A stretch of DNA of 64,000 nucleotides, from contig CAKZQS010000045.1 in assembly GCA_937141935.1 (NCBI GenBank), positions 62,001 through 126,000 of the forward strand. The letters run 5' to 3'. The notes beneath the pieces were generated by a model, which was not told the DNA's origin, did not search any database, and was given only the letters and a program-made list of their open reading frames with translations. Every line of letters starts with the position of its first letter. The first letter of the stretch is position 1. The DNA is from an uncultured Ectothiorhodospiraceae bacterium (lineage in GTDB: Bacteria; Pseudomonadota; Gammaproteobacteria; Nevskiales; Oceanococcaceae). The position numbers and the translations under genes were made by a program. Of this stretch, positions 1-8,181 are shown one piece after another.

Positions 1-340
1 CCAGCGGGTTGAGTTCGGGGCGCAGCGCATAGGCGCTGTTGAGCTTGCCGACGAGATAGGCCTCGCGGACCTCGCGGCTGGCCTTGGCCAAGAACTCGCC
101 GCTGGCGTCGGCCGCGGAATATAGCCTGGGCGCGGGCTGGCTGGGCGCGGCCTGGCTGGGCGCGGGCTGCGTTGCCAACTCCGCCCGCGCCTCGACGCCT
201 GCCGCGTCGCCATCGCGATCCGGGCTCCCAGCAGCGCGGCTCTCGGCCGCCTGCGCCTGCGGGCCCAGGGCGGCTAGCGCCAGCAGCAGGGCTGGCAGCA
301 GGCGATCGGTCGGTCGGCGGGGGATCGGGCGGCGGTGCAC
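1..340 (-). CDS. exported protein, probable BON-domain protein (N-terminal part only)
   Basis: The gene reads leftwards and runs off the window edge, so only about 113 N-terminal residues are visible. Translation from the GTG at 340 gives a basic N-terminus, a leucine/alanine-rich hydrophobic stretch ending AQA-A (a typical signal peptide with cleavage near residue 32), a Pro/Ala/Gln-rich linker, and then a folded segment containing [13 protein letters not shown] and LRPELNP. That last segment resembles the start of BON domains of exported osmotic-stress or membrane-associated proteins, in which a helix of this form precedes a Leu/Ile-rich strand. The signal peptide is seen directly; the BON call is inference because the diagnostic strands lie outside the window. 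No strong ribosome binding site precedes the GTG and no ATG is in frame, so the start is uncertain. Confidence 0.5.
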   Translation of the reverse strand, partial: MHRRPIPRRPTDRLLPALLLALAALGPQAQAAESRAAGSPDRDGDAAGVEARAELATQPAPSQAAPSQPAPRLYSAADASGEFLAKASREVREAYLVGKLNSAYALRPELNPL

Positions 341-663
341 GTGCGCGAACTCGCGTAAAACTTCAGGACCTCACGCGGCGCAAAGGCTGTGCCAGTGGCG
401 CCCAAAGCCCGATGCGACGGGCTTTGCACGGCCATGGGCGCGGCGGCATTCACGTCGAAGACCGTGCAGTGGCGCGAATGTGTTGCAGCGGAGCGACAGC
501 CGCGGCGCAGGACCGCGGGCCGCACGCAGGCGGATGGCCCCGCCAGCCCCGCGCTCACGGGCATCACCTTGGTCATGGCCCATGGTCGCGGCTGTTGCCA
601 GAGGTCAACACTGGGGTCGCCATTCATCGAACCCGGTCCCCCCCGGTCAAGGAGTTAAGTCCG
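341..663. other. intergenic region between divergent genes
   Basis: No believable gene is seen here. It contains a perfect inverted repeat at 403-426 (9-bp arms CAAAGCCCG / CGGGCTTTG around a 6-base loop) without a T tract on either strand, so its role is unclear. The ribosome binding site of the next gene (AAGGAG, 649-654) lies at the right end. Promoters for both flanking genes should be here, but no convincing -35/-10 pair was found by eye. Confidence 0.4.
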
Positions 664-840
664 ATGTTGAAGCTGGCCCTGATCTTTCTGGTCGTTGCCA
701 TCATCGCCGCGGTCTTCGGTTTTGGTGGCATCGCCGCCGCCGCCACCGATATTGCCGTGCTGCTGTTCTGGCTGTTCATCATTCTCTTCGTCATTTTCGC
801 CGTCGCCCACGCGGTGACCGGACGCAAACCCCCGGTCTGA
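664..840 (+). CDS. DUF1328 family small membrane protein (YtjA-like)
   Basis: A 58-residue, almost wholly hydrophobic protein with two transmembrane segments: [20 protein letters not shown], and a second one spanning the middle of the chain ([15 protein letters not shown]). A short basic tail (GRKPPV) follows. The conserved FGFGGIA motif between the segments and the overall length match the DUF1328/YtjA family, found in many Proteobacteria and often stress-induced; its molecular role is unknown. An ideal AAGGAG lies 9 bases before the ATG. It stands alone and is followed by a strong hairpin at 911-946. Confidence 0.85.
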   Translation: MLKLALIFLVVAIIAAVFGFGGIAAAATDIAVLLFWLFIILFVIFAVAHAVTGRKPPV

Positions 841-910
841 CCGGGGCTGCGCCCACCCAACCCGCTGTCGCAGTGCCCCCGGGCCTGCGCCACGGTCGGG
901 CCACCCGGCC

Positions 911-946
911 CACGACAAGGCCCTGCCCCGGCGGGGCCTTGTCGTG
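911..946 (+). terminator. hairpin, probable transcription terminator of the DUF1328 gene
   Basis: Perfect 13-bp arms (911-923 CACGACAAGGCCC and 934-946) surround a 10-base GC-rich loop that can pair further. The hairpin lies 70 bases after the DUF1328 stop. Only a weak T run (TTTT at 956-959) follows, so termination may need help; the fold itself is unambiguous. Confidence 0.6.
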
Positions 947-1084
947 TCTGGCCCGTTTTGCCTGGCCGGTCCTGCCTGGCCGGCCTCCCGCGCAGGAAAG
1001 GTCGGCAACGTATCGCGCCGAGAGACCTCCAACGCGGATCACCGACAAAAATCATTGGCGACGATGACCCCAACCACCCCAGAC

Positions 1085-1123
<39 letters not shown>

Positions 1124-1152
1124 CCTGCCCCTGAGCGCAGGAGCCTGCCGGG

Positions 1153-1473
1153 ATGAGCCTGCGCGAGCTCTGGAAGCGGCTGCGCCGGGGGCGCGCCGGT
1201 GCCCGCTTCGCCGCCGTCGAGCGCGCCTACGCCGACGGGCCGCGCCGGCACCGCCCGCTGCGCCTACTCTTCGGCCTGCTGCTGCTCGTGATCGGCCTGC
1301 TGGCCTCGATCCCGCCCGGCGTCCCCGGCTTTCTGCTGTGGGTGCCGGGGCTGGCGCTGATCGCCTCCTGCAGCCGCCGGGTCGCCCGCGCGCTGGACCG
1401 CGCCGAGCTGGCCCTGCTGCGGAGCCGGCGCCGCTGGCGCGCCCGGCGACGGTCGCGGCGCCGCGCCAGATAG
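1153..1473 (+). CDS. PGPGW-type putative transmembrane protein
   Basis: 106 residues. After about 35 polar, Arg-rich residues comes a hydrophobic hairpin: LLFGLLLLVIGLLASIP, the turn PGVPGF, then LLWVPGLALIA. The Pro-Gly-x-Pro-Gly turn between two membrane helices, followed by a helix with SRRVARALDRAE, is the signature of the small PGPGW transmembrane family, whose function is unknown. The C-terminus is extremely Arg-rich (WRARRRSRRRAR), suggesting a cytoplasmic anchor to nucleic acid or acidic lipid heads; this is inference. GCAGGAG at 1138-1143 is a good ribosome binding site for the ATG. Confidence 0.65.
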   Translation: MSLRELWKRLRRGRAGARFAAVERAYADGPRRHRPLRLLFGLLLLVIGLLASIPPGVPGFLLWVPGLALIASCSRRVARALDRAELALLRSRRRWRARRRSRRRAR

Positions 1474-1947
1474 CGCCCGCCGGCGTCGCAGAGCGGCTGT
1501 CCCAGGGGCCCACAGTCGCTTGGTCGCTGCCAGCCTTCGCGGCATCGCCGGCATCGGCGCCACGCACGCGGCGCCCCCTCTCCACCGTGTTCCCCGACGG
1601 CGCCGTTTGGGCCGGCTTGGCCGATTAGGCCGGTTGGGCCGTTTGGGCTGTTTGGGCTGTTTGCGCCGATTCTTCCGCTCGGTCGGACGCCCGCAGCGAA
1701 GCCATCGCCGCTCAAGGGCCAGGGTCCACTGCCGCAGCGCCCAGGCCACCCGCTGCGGTGCTTTCGCGACAGCCTCTGCGCGAAATGTCGCCAAAGACCC
1801 ACAGTTTCGCCGCCGGAGCGGCGCCGGGCGCCGCACTTGGGGCTTGTGCCACCGCCGCAAAGCCCCTCGCGACAAGGCCTGGCGACGAATTGGCCCGGGC
1901 CTTGCCACTCACAGACACACCACAGCTATTTCCCCTCGGAGTTCACG
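1474..1947. other. 474-base intergenic region with a 9-mer repeat tract
   Basis: No supported gene is seen. Positions 1602-1670 hold a degenerate 9-base tandem repeat (variants of GTTTGGGCY/GGCTTGGCC), AT-richer than its surroundings. The rest is GC-rich sequence without recognisable motifs apart from the ribosome binding region of the following lipoprotein gene. Confidence 0.5.
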
Positions 1948-2484
1948 ATGTTCCACCCCAAGCTTTCCCCCCAATGGACTCAACGCGGCCTGCGCGCGCT
2001 GCTGCTGGCCGCCCCCATGCTGGCGCTGAGCGCCTGCGGCAACGCCGGCTCGGCCGAGCCGACGGGAACCGAAACGGCCCAGGCCGAGGCGGTGCAGACG
2101 GCCCGCGCCGACACCGCCAGCAACGACGGCCGCTACGGCGCCCGCAGCGATTGCATGAACTGCGGCACGATCACCGCCATTCAGGCGCGCGAGGTCGAGG
2201 GTGAGCCCTCGGCCGCGGCCACGGTGGCGGGCGCCATCATCGGCGGCGTCATCGGCCACCAGTTCGGCAGCGGCAGCGGCAAGGATGCGGCCACGGCGGC
2301 CGGCGCCATCGGCGGTGCCGCGGCCGGTCGCGAAATCGACAAGAACGCCAAGTCCTACACCGTCTACGACGTGACCATCGACATGGACGATGGTCCGCGC
2401 GAGCGCGTGACCGTAGGGTCGGTGGCCGGTTATGACGAGGGCGATCGCGTCCGCGTCTCGGGCGAGAAGCTGGTCGCGATCTAA
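1948..2484 (+). CDS. glycine-zipper 2TM-domain outer-membrane lipoprotein
   Basis: 178 residues from the ATG at 1948. The N-terminal signal ends in a lipobox (ALSAC), so this is a lipoprotein with Cys at about residue 30. After a low-complexity linker comes CMNCGTITAIQAREVEGEPS, then a glycine-zipper stretch (AGAIIGGVIGHQFGSG and AGAIGGAAAGREI), and a C-terminal beta-rich segment (YTVYDVTIDMDDGPRERVTV, then GDRVRV). This layout matches the 17-kDa surface antigen/SlyB/PcpY group, thought to stabilise the outer membrane; the glycine zipper packs against or into membrane. A farther upstream in-frame start would bury the signal peptide, so 1948 was chosen. Confidence 0.8.
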   Translation: MFHPKLSPQWTQRGLRALLLAAPMLALSACGNAGSAEPTGTETAQAEAVQTARADTASNDGRYGARSDCMNCGTITAIQAREVEGEPSAAATVAGAIIGGVIGHQFGSGSGKDAATAAGAIGGAAAGREIDKNAKSYTVYDVTIDMDDGPRERVTVGSVAGYDEGDRVRVSGEKLVAI

Positions 2485-2554
2485 GCCCAGCACTGCCCAC
2501 GGCGCCCGCGCCTGCCCACCCTGGGCCGCGCGGGTGCTGTCGTTTCCGGCCCCG

Positions 2555-2588
2555 CCGACAAGCAAAACCCCGTCCGACAAGGAAAACC
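2555..2588 (+). repeat. duplicated 15-base element carrying the amidotransferase ribosome binding site
   Basis: CCGACAAGCAAAACC (2555-2569) and CCGACAAGGAAAACC (2574-2588) differ at one base and lie 19 bases apart. The second copy contains AAGGAAA and abuts the ATG of the NAGGN amidotransferase. It probably arose by a short local duplication that created or duplicated the initiation region. Confidence 0.6.
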
Positions 2589-4364
2589 ATGTGCGGAATT
2601 CACGGCGAGATTCGCTTTGACGAGCAGGCCCCGGACCGGGCCGCCCAGGCGCGTGTAGGCGAGGCGCTGGCGCCCCGCGGGCCGGACGCGCAGGGCGAAT
2701 GGCGGCGTGGCGCGACCCTGCTGGGCCACCGCCGGCTGAAAATCATCGACCTCTCCGATGCCAGCGCGCAGCCGCTGGAAGACGCCGAACTGGGTCTGAC
2801 GATCGTCTTCAACGGGGCGATCTACAACTACCCCGAGCTGCGCCGCGAGCTGGAGGGCCAGGGCTACCGCTTTCGCTCGCAGGGCGACACCGAAGTGCTG
2901 CTGAAGGCCTACCACGCCTGGGGCGAGGACTTCGTGCAACGCCTGAACGGCATGTTTGCCTTCGCCATTGCAGAGCACGCCAGCGGCGCGCTGCTGCTGG
3001 GCCGCGACCGCCTGGGCATCAAGCCGCTGTATTACAGCCGCGATGCGCGGCGGCTGCGCTTTGCGTCGACGCTGCCGGCGCTGCTGCAGGGCGGCCCGGT
3101 CGATACGGCGCTGGACCCGGTGGCCCTGCACCATTACCTGAGCTGGCATGCCGTCGTGCCGCCCCCGCACACGATGCTGGCCGGCGTGCGCAAGCTGGAG
3201 GCGGCGAGCCTGCTGCGCATCGAGGCCGACGGCAGCGGCGCCAGCCGTCGCTACTGGTCGCTGGAGTACGGCCCGCGCGAGGGCGACGCGCAGTGCGATT
3301 TCGAGGAATGGCGCGACCGCCTGGGCGCCAGCCTGCGACAGGCCGTGCGCCGCCGGCTGGTGGCCGACGTGCCGGTGGGCGTGCTGCTATCGGGCGGCGT
3401 CGATTCCAGCCTGATCGTCGGCCTGCTGGCCGAACAGGGCGCGCGGGACCTCGCCACCTTCTCGGTGGGTTTTGACAGCGTCGGCGACACCGAGGGCAAC
3501 GAGTTCGAATACTCGGATCTCATCGCGCAGCGCTTCGCCACCCGCCACCAGCGCATCCACGTGCCCGAGGCCGAGCTGCTCGAGGCGCTGGACCCGACCA
3601 TCGCAGCGATGTCCGAGCCCATGGTCAGCCACGACGTGGTGGGCTTCTACCTACTCTCGCGCGAGGTCGCCAAGTCGATCAAGGTCGTGCAGAGCGGCCA
3701 GGGGGCCGATGAGGTCTTTGCCGGCTATCACTGGTACCCGCCCCTGGTCGGCGCCGCGGACCCGGTGGCCGCCTACCGCGAGGCCTTCTTTGACCGCAGC
3801 GACGCCGCGATGCGGCAGCTGCTGCGGCGCGGCCTGCCCGCGCAGGACGCCTCCGGCGACTTCGTCGCGCGCCACTTCGGCAGCCCCGGCGCGCAGGACC
3901 CGGTGGACCGCGCGCTGCGCCTGGACACCCAGGTGATGCTGGTCGACGACCCGGTAAAGCGGGTCGACAACATGACCATGGCCTGGGGCCTGGAGGCCCG
4001 GGTGCCCTTTCTCGACCACGAACTGGTCGAGCTGGCCGCGCGCATGCCGGCCGAGATCAAGCTGCGCGATGGCGGCAAGGGCGTGCTGAAGGCGCTGGCC
4101 CGCCAGGTGGTGCCGGCCGCGGTCATCGACCGCCCCAAGGGCTACTTCCCGGTGCCCGCGCTCAAGCACCTGCGCGAGCCGCTGCTGGGCCGTATTGCCA
4201 ACGCGCTGACCGACCCCGGCTCGCATACCGGGGGCCTGTACGACCCGCGGGCGCTGGACGCCATGCTTAGCGACCCGGATGCGCACATCACCCGCCTCGG
4301 CGGCTCGGAGCTGTGGCAGCTGGGCCTGCTGGAGCTGTGGCTGCGCGCGCAGCTGCCCCGATGA
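2589..4364 (+). CDS. asnO: N-acetylglutaminylglutamine amidotransferase (asparagine-synthase family)
   Basis: 591 residues. The N-terminal class II glutaminase domain begins MCGIHGE (Cys2 nucleophile after Met removal), with RGPDAQGEW and FNGAIYNY motifs. The C-terminal synthetase domain carries the pyrophosphate loop LLSGGVDSSL at about residues 264-273 and VDNMTMAWGLEARVPFLD near 458. This is the amidotransferase of the osmoprotectant trio (TIGR03104-like) that converts N-acetylglutaminylglutamine to its amide, as described for asnO/ngg in Sinorhizobium and Pseudomonas. It is distinguished from ordinary AsnB mainly by context: its stop overlaps the start of the dedicated synthetase (ATGA). 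The enzyme is cytoplasmic. An AAGGAAA ribosome binding site sits 5 bases from the ATG. No osmoregulated promoter could be identified by eye. Confidence 0.9.
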   Translation: MCGIHGEIRFDEQAPDRAAQARVGEALAPRGPDAQGEWRRGATLLGHRRLKIIDLSDASAQPLEDAELGLTIVFNGAIYNYPELRRELEGQGYRFRSQGDTEVLLKAYHAWGEDFVQRLNGMFAFAIAEHASGALLLGRDRLGIKPLYYSRDARRLRFASTLPALLQGGPVDTALDPVALHHYLSWHAVVPPPHTMLAGVRKLEAASLLRIEADGSGASRRYWSLEYGPREGDAQCDFEEWRDRLGASLRQAVRRRLVADVPVGVLLSGGVDSSLIVGLLAEQGARDLATFSVGFDSVGDTEGNEFEYSDLIAQRFATRHQRIHVPEAELLEALDPTIAAMSEPMVSHDVVGFYLLSREVAKSIKVVQSGQGADEVFAGYHWYPPLVGAADPVAAYREAFFDRSDAAMRQLLRRGLPAQDASGDFVARHFGSPGAQDPVDRALRLDTQVMLVDDPVKRVDNMTMAWGLEARVPFLDHELVELAARMPAEIKLRDGGKGVLKALARQVVPAAVIDRPKGYFPVPALKHLREPLLGRIANALTDPGSHTGGLYDPRALDAMLSDPDAHITRLGGSELWQLGLLELWLRAQLPR

Positions 4365-6094
4365 ACCGGCACAGCGAACACCGCCTGCAGCGCCGCGCCG
4401 CGCCCTCGGTCAGCTGGGCACAGGAGCCGGACGAGGCCGGGCACGGCGGCGCGCGGCCCCAGGCCGCCGTCGATTGCGGCTGGGGCCGGCTGATCTTTGC
4501 CCACACCTACGCCGAGCCCGAAGCGCTGCGGCAGGCGCTGGCCGAGGAGTCCCCCGGCCGCCGCGACCTCGCCATCTATGTGCACGACCCGCACGTGCTG
4601 CTGGCGCTGGCGCCGCAGGAGCTGTTTCTCGACCCCTCGCATACCTACCGGCTCTGGCTGGCCCGCCTGCAGGCCGCGCCGGCGCGACGGCAATGCTTCA
4701 CGATCCGCACGCTGCAATCGCCCGAGGACGGCGCGGCCATCAACCGCCTGTACCGGCAGCGCGGCATGGTCGAGTGCCCGGCCGATTTCTTCTGGGCACA
4801 GCGCAAGAATCGGCAGCTGATTCACCTGGTCGCCGAAGACGCGGCCGGCGCCATCATCGGCAGCGTTACCGGCGTGGACCACGTCGAAGCCTTCGGCGAC
4901 CCCGAGCGCGGCGCCAGCTTGTGGTGCCTGGCCGTGGACCCGCAGGCCCAGGCGCCCGGCATCGGCAAGGCGCTGGTGCGCCACCTGGCGGGCCTGCTGC
5001 TGGCCCGCGGCCGCGCCTACCTCGACCTGTCGGTGCTGCACGACAACCACCAGGCCATCGCGCTGTACCGCAAGCTGGGCTTTCGCCGCGTGCCGGTCTT
5101 TTGCGTCAAGCGCAAGAACCCCATCAACCGGCAGCTCTTCGTGGGCCCCGGCGCGCAGGCCGAGCTGAACCCCTACGCGCGCATCATCGTCAACGAGGCG
5201 GCACGGCGCGGCATCCGCGTCGAGGTCGAGGACGCCGCGGCCGGCCTGTACGCGCTGGAGCACGGCGGGCGGCGCATCCGCTGCCGCGAGTCGCTGAGCG
5301 ACCTGACCAGCGCGGTGGTGCTGTCGCGCTGCGCCGACAAGGGCGCCTGCCAGCGCCGGCTGGCACGCGCCGGCCTGCGGGTCCCCGCGCAGCAGCTGGC
5401 CGCCTCGCCACAGGCCAATGCCGCCTTTCTCGCCGCGCATGGCCGCCTCGTGGTCAAGCCGCTGCAGGGCGAACAGGGCCAGGGCGTGCGCGTGGATTTG
5501 CGCGAGGCCGAAGACGTCGAGGCCGCGATTCGCGCGGCGCGCCGTTACGGCGAGGCGGTGCTGCTGGAAGAGTTCGTGCCCGGCGAGGACTTGCGCATCG
5601 TCGTCATCGGCGAGGCCGTGGTGGCCGCCGCCTTGCGCCGCCCGGCCGCCATTGTCGGCGACGGCCGCCTGGACATCAGCACGCTGATTGCCAAGCAGAG
5701 CCGCCGGCGCGAGGCGGCCACCCACGGTGAAAGCCGCATCCCCGACGACGAGGAAACCTGGCGCTGCGTCGCCGACGCCGGCTACGGCCCGGAGGATGTG
5801 CTGCCGCAGGGCGAGCGGCTGGTGGTGCGCCGCACCGCCAACCTGCACACCGGCGGCACGCTGCACGACGTGACCGAGGCGCTGCACCCGGCGCTGGCCC
5901 GCGCGGCGCTGGACGCGGCACGGGCCGTCGAGATCCCCGTTTGCGGCGTGGACATGCTGGTGCCCGCCGCCGATCAGCCGGACTACGCGCTGATCGAAAT
6001 CAACGAGCGCCCCGGGCTGGCCAACCACGAGCCCCAGCCGACCGCGGAGCGCTACATCGACCTGCTGTTCCCCGAAACCCGGACCCCGAACTGA
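4361..6094 (+). CDS. ngg: N-acetylglutaminylglutamine synthetase (GNAT + ATP-grasp)
   Basis: 577 residues, two domains. About residues 105-270 form a GNAT acetyltransferase fold with the acetyl-CoA loop AVDPQAQAPGIGKALVRHL near 190-208. From about 305 to the end lies an ATP-grasp ligase (DLTSAVVLSRCADKGACQRR, VVKPLQGEQGQGV, VLLEEFVPGEDLRIVVIG, ALIEINERPGL). The fusion is specific to the osmolyte trio (TIGR03103-like): it acetylates glutamine or the dipeptide and ligates two glutamines. Both ends overlap neighbours (ATGA with the amidotransferase, TGATG with the peptidase), giving translational coupling and near-equimolar synthesis. The upstream ATG at 4313 would overlap the previous gene by 52 bases, so 4361 was chosen. 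Confidence 0.9.
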   Translation: MNRHSEHRLQRRAAPSVSWAQEPDEAGHGGARPQAAVDCGWGRLIFAHTYAEPEALRQALAEESPGRRDLAIYVHDPHVLLALAPQELFLDPSHTYRLWLARLQAAPARRQCFTIRTLQSPEDGAAINRLYRQRGMVECPADFFWAQRKNRQLIHLVAEDAAGAIIGSVTGVDHVEAFGDPERGASLWCLAVDPQAQAPGIGKALVRHLAGLLLARGRAYLDLSVLHDNHQAIALYRKLGFRRVPVFCVKRKNPINRQLFVGPGAQAELNPYARIIVNEAARRGIRVEVEDAAAGLYALEHGGRRIRCRESLSDLTSAVVLSRCADKGACQRRLARAGLRVPAQQLAASPQANAAFLAAHGRLVVKPLQGEQGQGVRVDLREAEDVEAAIRAARRYGEAVLLEEFVPGEDLRIVVIGEAVVAAALRRPAAIVGDGRLDISTLIAKQSRRREAATHGESRIPDDEETWRCVADAGYGPEDVLPQGERLVVRRTANLHTGGTLHDVTEALHPALARAALDAARAVEIPVCGVDMLVPAADQPDYALIEINERPGLANHEPQPTAERYIDLLFPETRTPN

Positions 6095-7233
6095 TGCAAA
6101 AACTGCCAATCGACACCGAATACCTGTTGCGCACGCTGGCCGAGCTGCTGGCGATCCCCAGCCCCACCGGCTACACCGACCAGGTGGTGCACTACACCGG
6201 CGAGGCGCTGCAGGCGCTGGACATCGAGCTGGAGCTAACCCGCCGCGGCGCCATCCGCACCACGCTGCGCGGCGAGCAGTCCAGCCCGGACCGGGCCATC
6301 GTCGTGCACCTGGACACCATCGGCGCCATGTGCGCCGGCCTGAAGGACAACGGCCGGCTGGCGCTGACGCCGGTGGGCACCTGGTCGGCACGCTTTGCCG
6401 AGGGCGCGCGCGTGGACGTGCTGACCGAGGGGCGCACGCTGCGCGGCACCATCCTGCCGCTGAAGGCCTCCGGCCACGTCTACGGCGACGAGGTCGATAC
6501 CCAGCCGGTGAGCTGGGACAACCTGGAGCTGCGCCTGGATGAGCCGGTCTACAACAAGGACGACCTGCAGGCGCTGGGTTGCCACATCGGTGACTTTGTC
6601 GCGGTGGACCCGCGCCCCGAATTCGCCGACAACGGTTACATCAACAGCCGCCACCTGGACGACAAGGCCGGGGTGGCCGCGGTGCTGGCCGCGGCCAAGG
6701 CGCTCAAGGATCACGGCGTGACGCTGCCGGTGGATGTGCACCTGCTGTTCACGATCTCCGAAGAGGTCGGCTCGGGCGCCTCCGGCGTGCTGCACCAGGA
6801 CGTGGCCGAGATGCTGACCATCGACAACGCCACGCCGGCGCCGGGCCAGAATTCGCAGGAAACCGGCGTCACCATCGCCATCAAGGACCAGGTGGGCCCC
6901 TTCGATTACCACCTGACGCAAAAGCTGATCGGGCTGTGCCGCGAGCACGACATCGCCCACCAGCGCGACGTGTTCCGCTATTACCGCTCGGACAGCGCCT
7001 CGGCCATTGAGGCCGGCAACGACATTCGCACCGCGCTGCTGTGCTTTGGCGTGGACTCCTCGCATGGCTATGAGCGCACCCACCTCGGCGCGCTGCAAAG
7101 CCTGGCCGCGCTGCTGACGCTCTACGCCCAGAGCGGGCCGACCTTCGCGCGCGACCGCCGCGAGCTGGCGCCGCTGGAGGGCTTCCCGCAGGACAACCAT
7201 GACCCGGTTTACGAGGAGGAGGGACAGCGCTAG
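6094..7233 (+). CDS. M42-family metallopeptidase of the NAGGN system
   Basis: 379 residues, cytoplasmic, start overlapping the synthetase stop (TGATG). M42/tetrahedral aminopeptidase motifs are present: first metal histidine in VVHLDT (about residue 71), bridging aspartate in HLDDKAG (about 188), catalytic and metal glutamates in ISEEVGSG (about 221-222), a further acidic ligand in TIDNATP, and a late histidine in SSHGYERTH (about 321-329). It corresponds to the third member of the trio (TIGR03106-like). Its job is presumed turnover or processing of the dipeptide when osmotic pressure falls; that is inference from linkage, since the family members are otherwise peptidases. The tail is acidic (YEEEGQR). 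Confidence 0.87.
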   Translation: MQKLPIDTEYLLRTLAELLAIPSPTGYTDQVVHYTGEALQALDIELELTRRGAIRTTLRGEQSSPDRAIVVHLDTIGAMCAGLKDNGRLALTPVGTWSARFAEGARVDVLTEGRTLRGTILPLKASGHVYGDEVDTQPVSWDNLELRLDEPVYNKDDLQALGCHIGDFVAVDPRPEFADNGYINSRHLDDKAGVAAVLAAAKALKDHGVTLPVDVHLLFTISEEVGSGASGVLHQDVAEMLTIDNATPAPGQNSQETGVTIAIKDQVGPFDYHLTQKLIGLCREHDIAHQRDVFRYYRSDSASAIEAGNDIRTALLCFGVDSSHGYERTHLGALQSLAALLTLYAQSGPTFARDRRELAPLEGFPQDNHDPVYEEEGQR

Positions 7234-7243
7234 CGCCCCGTCG

Positions 7244-7336
7244 CCCAGCGCCCTGTCCTCCTAGCCCGGCGCCCTGTCCTGGCCCGGCGCCCTGTCCCGG
7301 CCCGGCGCCCTGTCCCTGCCAGACGCCATGTCCTGC
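7244..7336. repeat. 18-base minisatellite at the end of the methyltransferase gene
   Basis: Three intact 18-base units (CCCGGCGCCCTGTCCTGG-type) run from 7265 to 7318, with degenerate copies on either side (7244-7259 and 7322-7336). The repeat lies between two converging genes and extends into the last codons of the leftward methyltransferase, where it encodes repeating APGQ/RDR units. Confidence 0.85.
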
Positions 7337-8181
7337 CCCGGCGCCAGCCGCGCCGACCACAGGCGGTAGCGCAGCCCGCCGCCTGCCAGCAGCGCCGGCA
7401 GCGTGCGCGCGGTCAGCTCGCAGCGCCACCACAGCCGGCGTGGAATGTCCGCGCGCCGCCGATAGCCCCGCCACCACTGCGCGAAACCGGGCCCGACCTC
7501 GGCGCTCAGGTCCTCGCAGTGCGGGGCGGCAAAGCCGGCGCGCCGCAGCCGCTCGGCCTGCGCCGGCGCGGCGCACAGATTGCCGGGCGGGATGCCGAAC
7601 AGCGGCGCCAGTCGGCGCAGCGTCCAGCGCTGCGCCGGGCTGACACGGGCGGCCAGCCCCAGGTCGGTAAAGGCTAGGCGGCCGCCCGGCCGCAGCGTGC
7701 GGGCGCAGCGGGCCCAGAAGGCCGGGCTTTGCCGCAGGTGGTAGGCGCAGTCCACGGCGAGCAGGACATCCACGCTGCGCGGCGGCACACAGTCCGCGAT
7801 CTCCTCGGCCGGCCGCTGCCGCAGCCGCAGGCCGCGCTCGCCGCCCTGGCCTCGCAGCTCGGTTTGGTCACGCAGCCGGGTTTGATCGAGCAGCCGGGTT
7901 TGTTCGAGCAGCCAGGCCACGGCCGCGGCGTCGGGCTCCATCGCCAGGATTTCGCGGCAGCCGTAATGCTCGCGCCACAGGCGCAGCGATTCGCCGGGGC
8001 CGCAGCCCACTTCCAGCAGCGTGTCGTCCGCGCGCAGCGCGGCCGCGTCGGCGACGCGCTGGGCCAGGGCCCGCGCCGCCTGCGGGTAGCTGCGGCCCGG
8101 TGCCCACAGCCCCAGGTTGGCCCAGACCCGGCCGGGCTCCTGCGCATTCAGCGCCGCCTCGGGCGGGGGGCTTAGCGGCAA
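7261..8181 (-). CDS. class I SAM-dependent methyltransferase
   Basis: About 306 residues if begun at the TTG at 8181, which overlaps the end of the upstream oxidoreductase gene. Motif I LLEVGCGPGES, an acidic residue after the second strand (AMEPDAAAV), VDVLLAVDCAYHL and LRPGGRLAFTDLG define the Rossmann methyltransferase core, with NLGLW before it as in Methyltransf_11 small-molecule enzymes. The substrate is unknown; coupling to an FAD oxidoreductase suggests lipid or isoprenoid tailoring. Two repeat-derived segments are odd: an internal LLEQTR/LLDQTR/LRDQTE triplicate (7858-7911) and a C-terminal repeat of APGRDR. The start is uncertain: an ATG at 8271 would overlap the upstream gene by 100 bases. 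Confidence 0.7.
   Translation of the reverse strand: MPLSPPPEAALNAQEPGRVWANLGLWAPGRSYPQAARALAQRVADAAALRADDTLLEVGCGPGESLRLWREHYGCREILAMEPDAAAVAWLLEQTRLLDQTRLRDQTELRGQGGERGLRLRQRPAEEIADCVPPRSVDVLLAVDCAYHLRQSPAFWARCARTLRPGGRLAFTDLGLAARVSPAQRWTLRRLAPLFGIPPGNLCAAPAQAERLRRAGFAAPHCEDLSAEVGPGFAQWWRGYRRRADIPRRLWWRCELTARTLPALLAGGGLRYRLWSARLAPGQDMASGRDRAPGRDRAPGQDRAPG
7858..7911. repeat. three 18-base tandem units inside the methyltransferase gene
   Basis: Units at 7858-7875, 7876-7893 and 7894-7911 are variants of CCGGGTTTGATCGAGCAG. They keep the frame and encode a heptad-free LxDQTR repeat inserted just after the second strand of the methyltransferase fold. Confidence 0.75.

Noticed and set aside
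1758-2204. A 148-codon frame overlapping the glycine-zipper lipoprotein.
   Set aside because: It contradicts the lipoprotein frame, which has a signal peptide, lipobox and family motifs.
4142-6391. A 749-codon minus-strand frame opposite the NAGGN genes.
   Set aside because: Complementary shadow of the amidotransferase and synthetase; no ribosome binding site and no recognisable domain.
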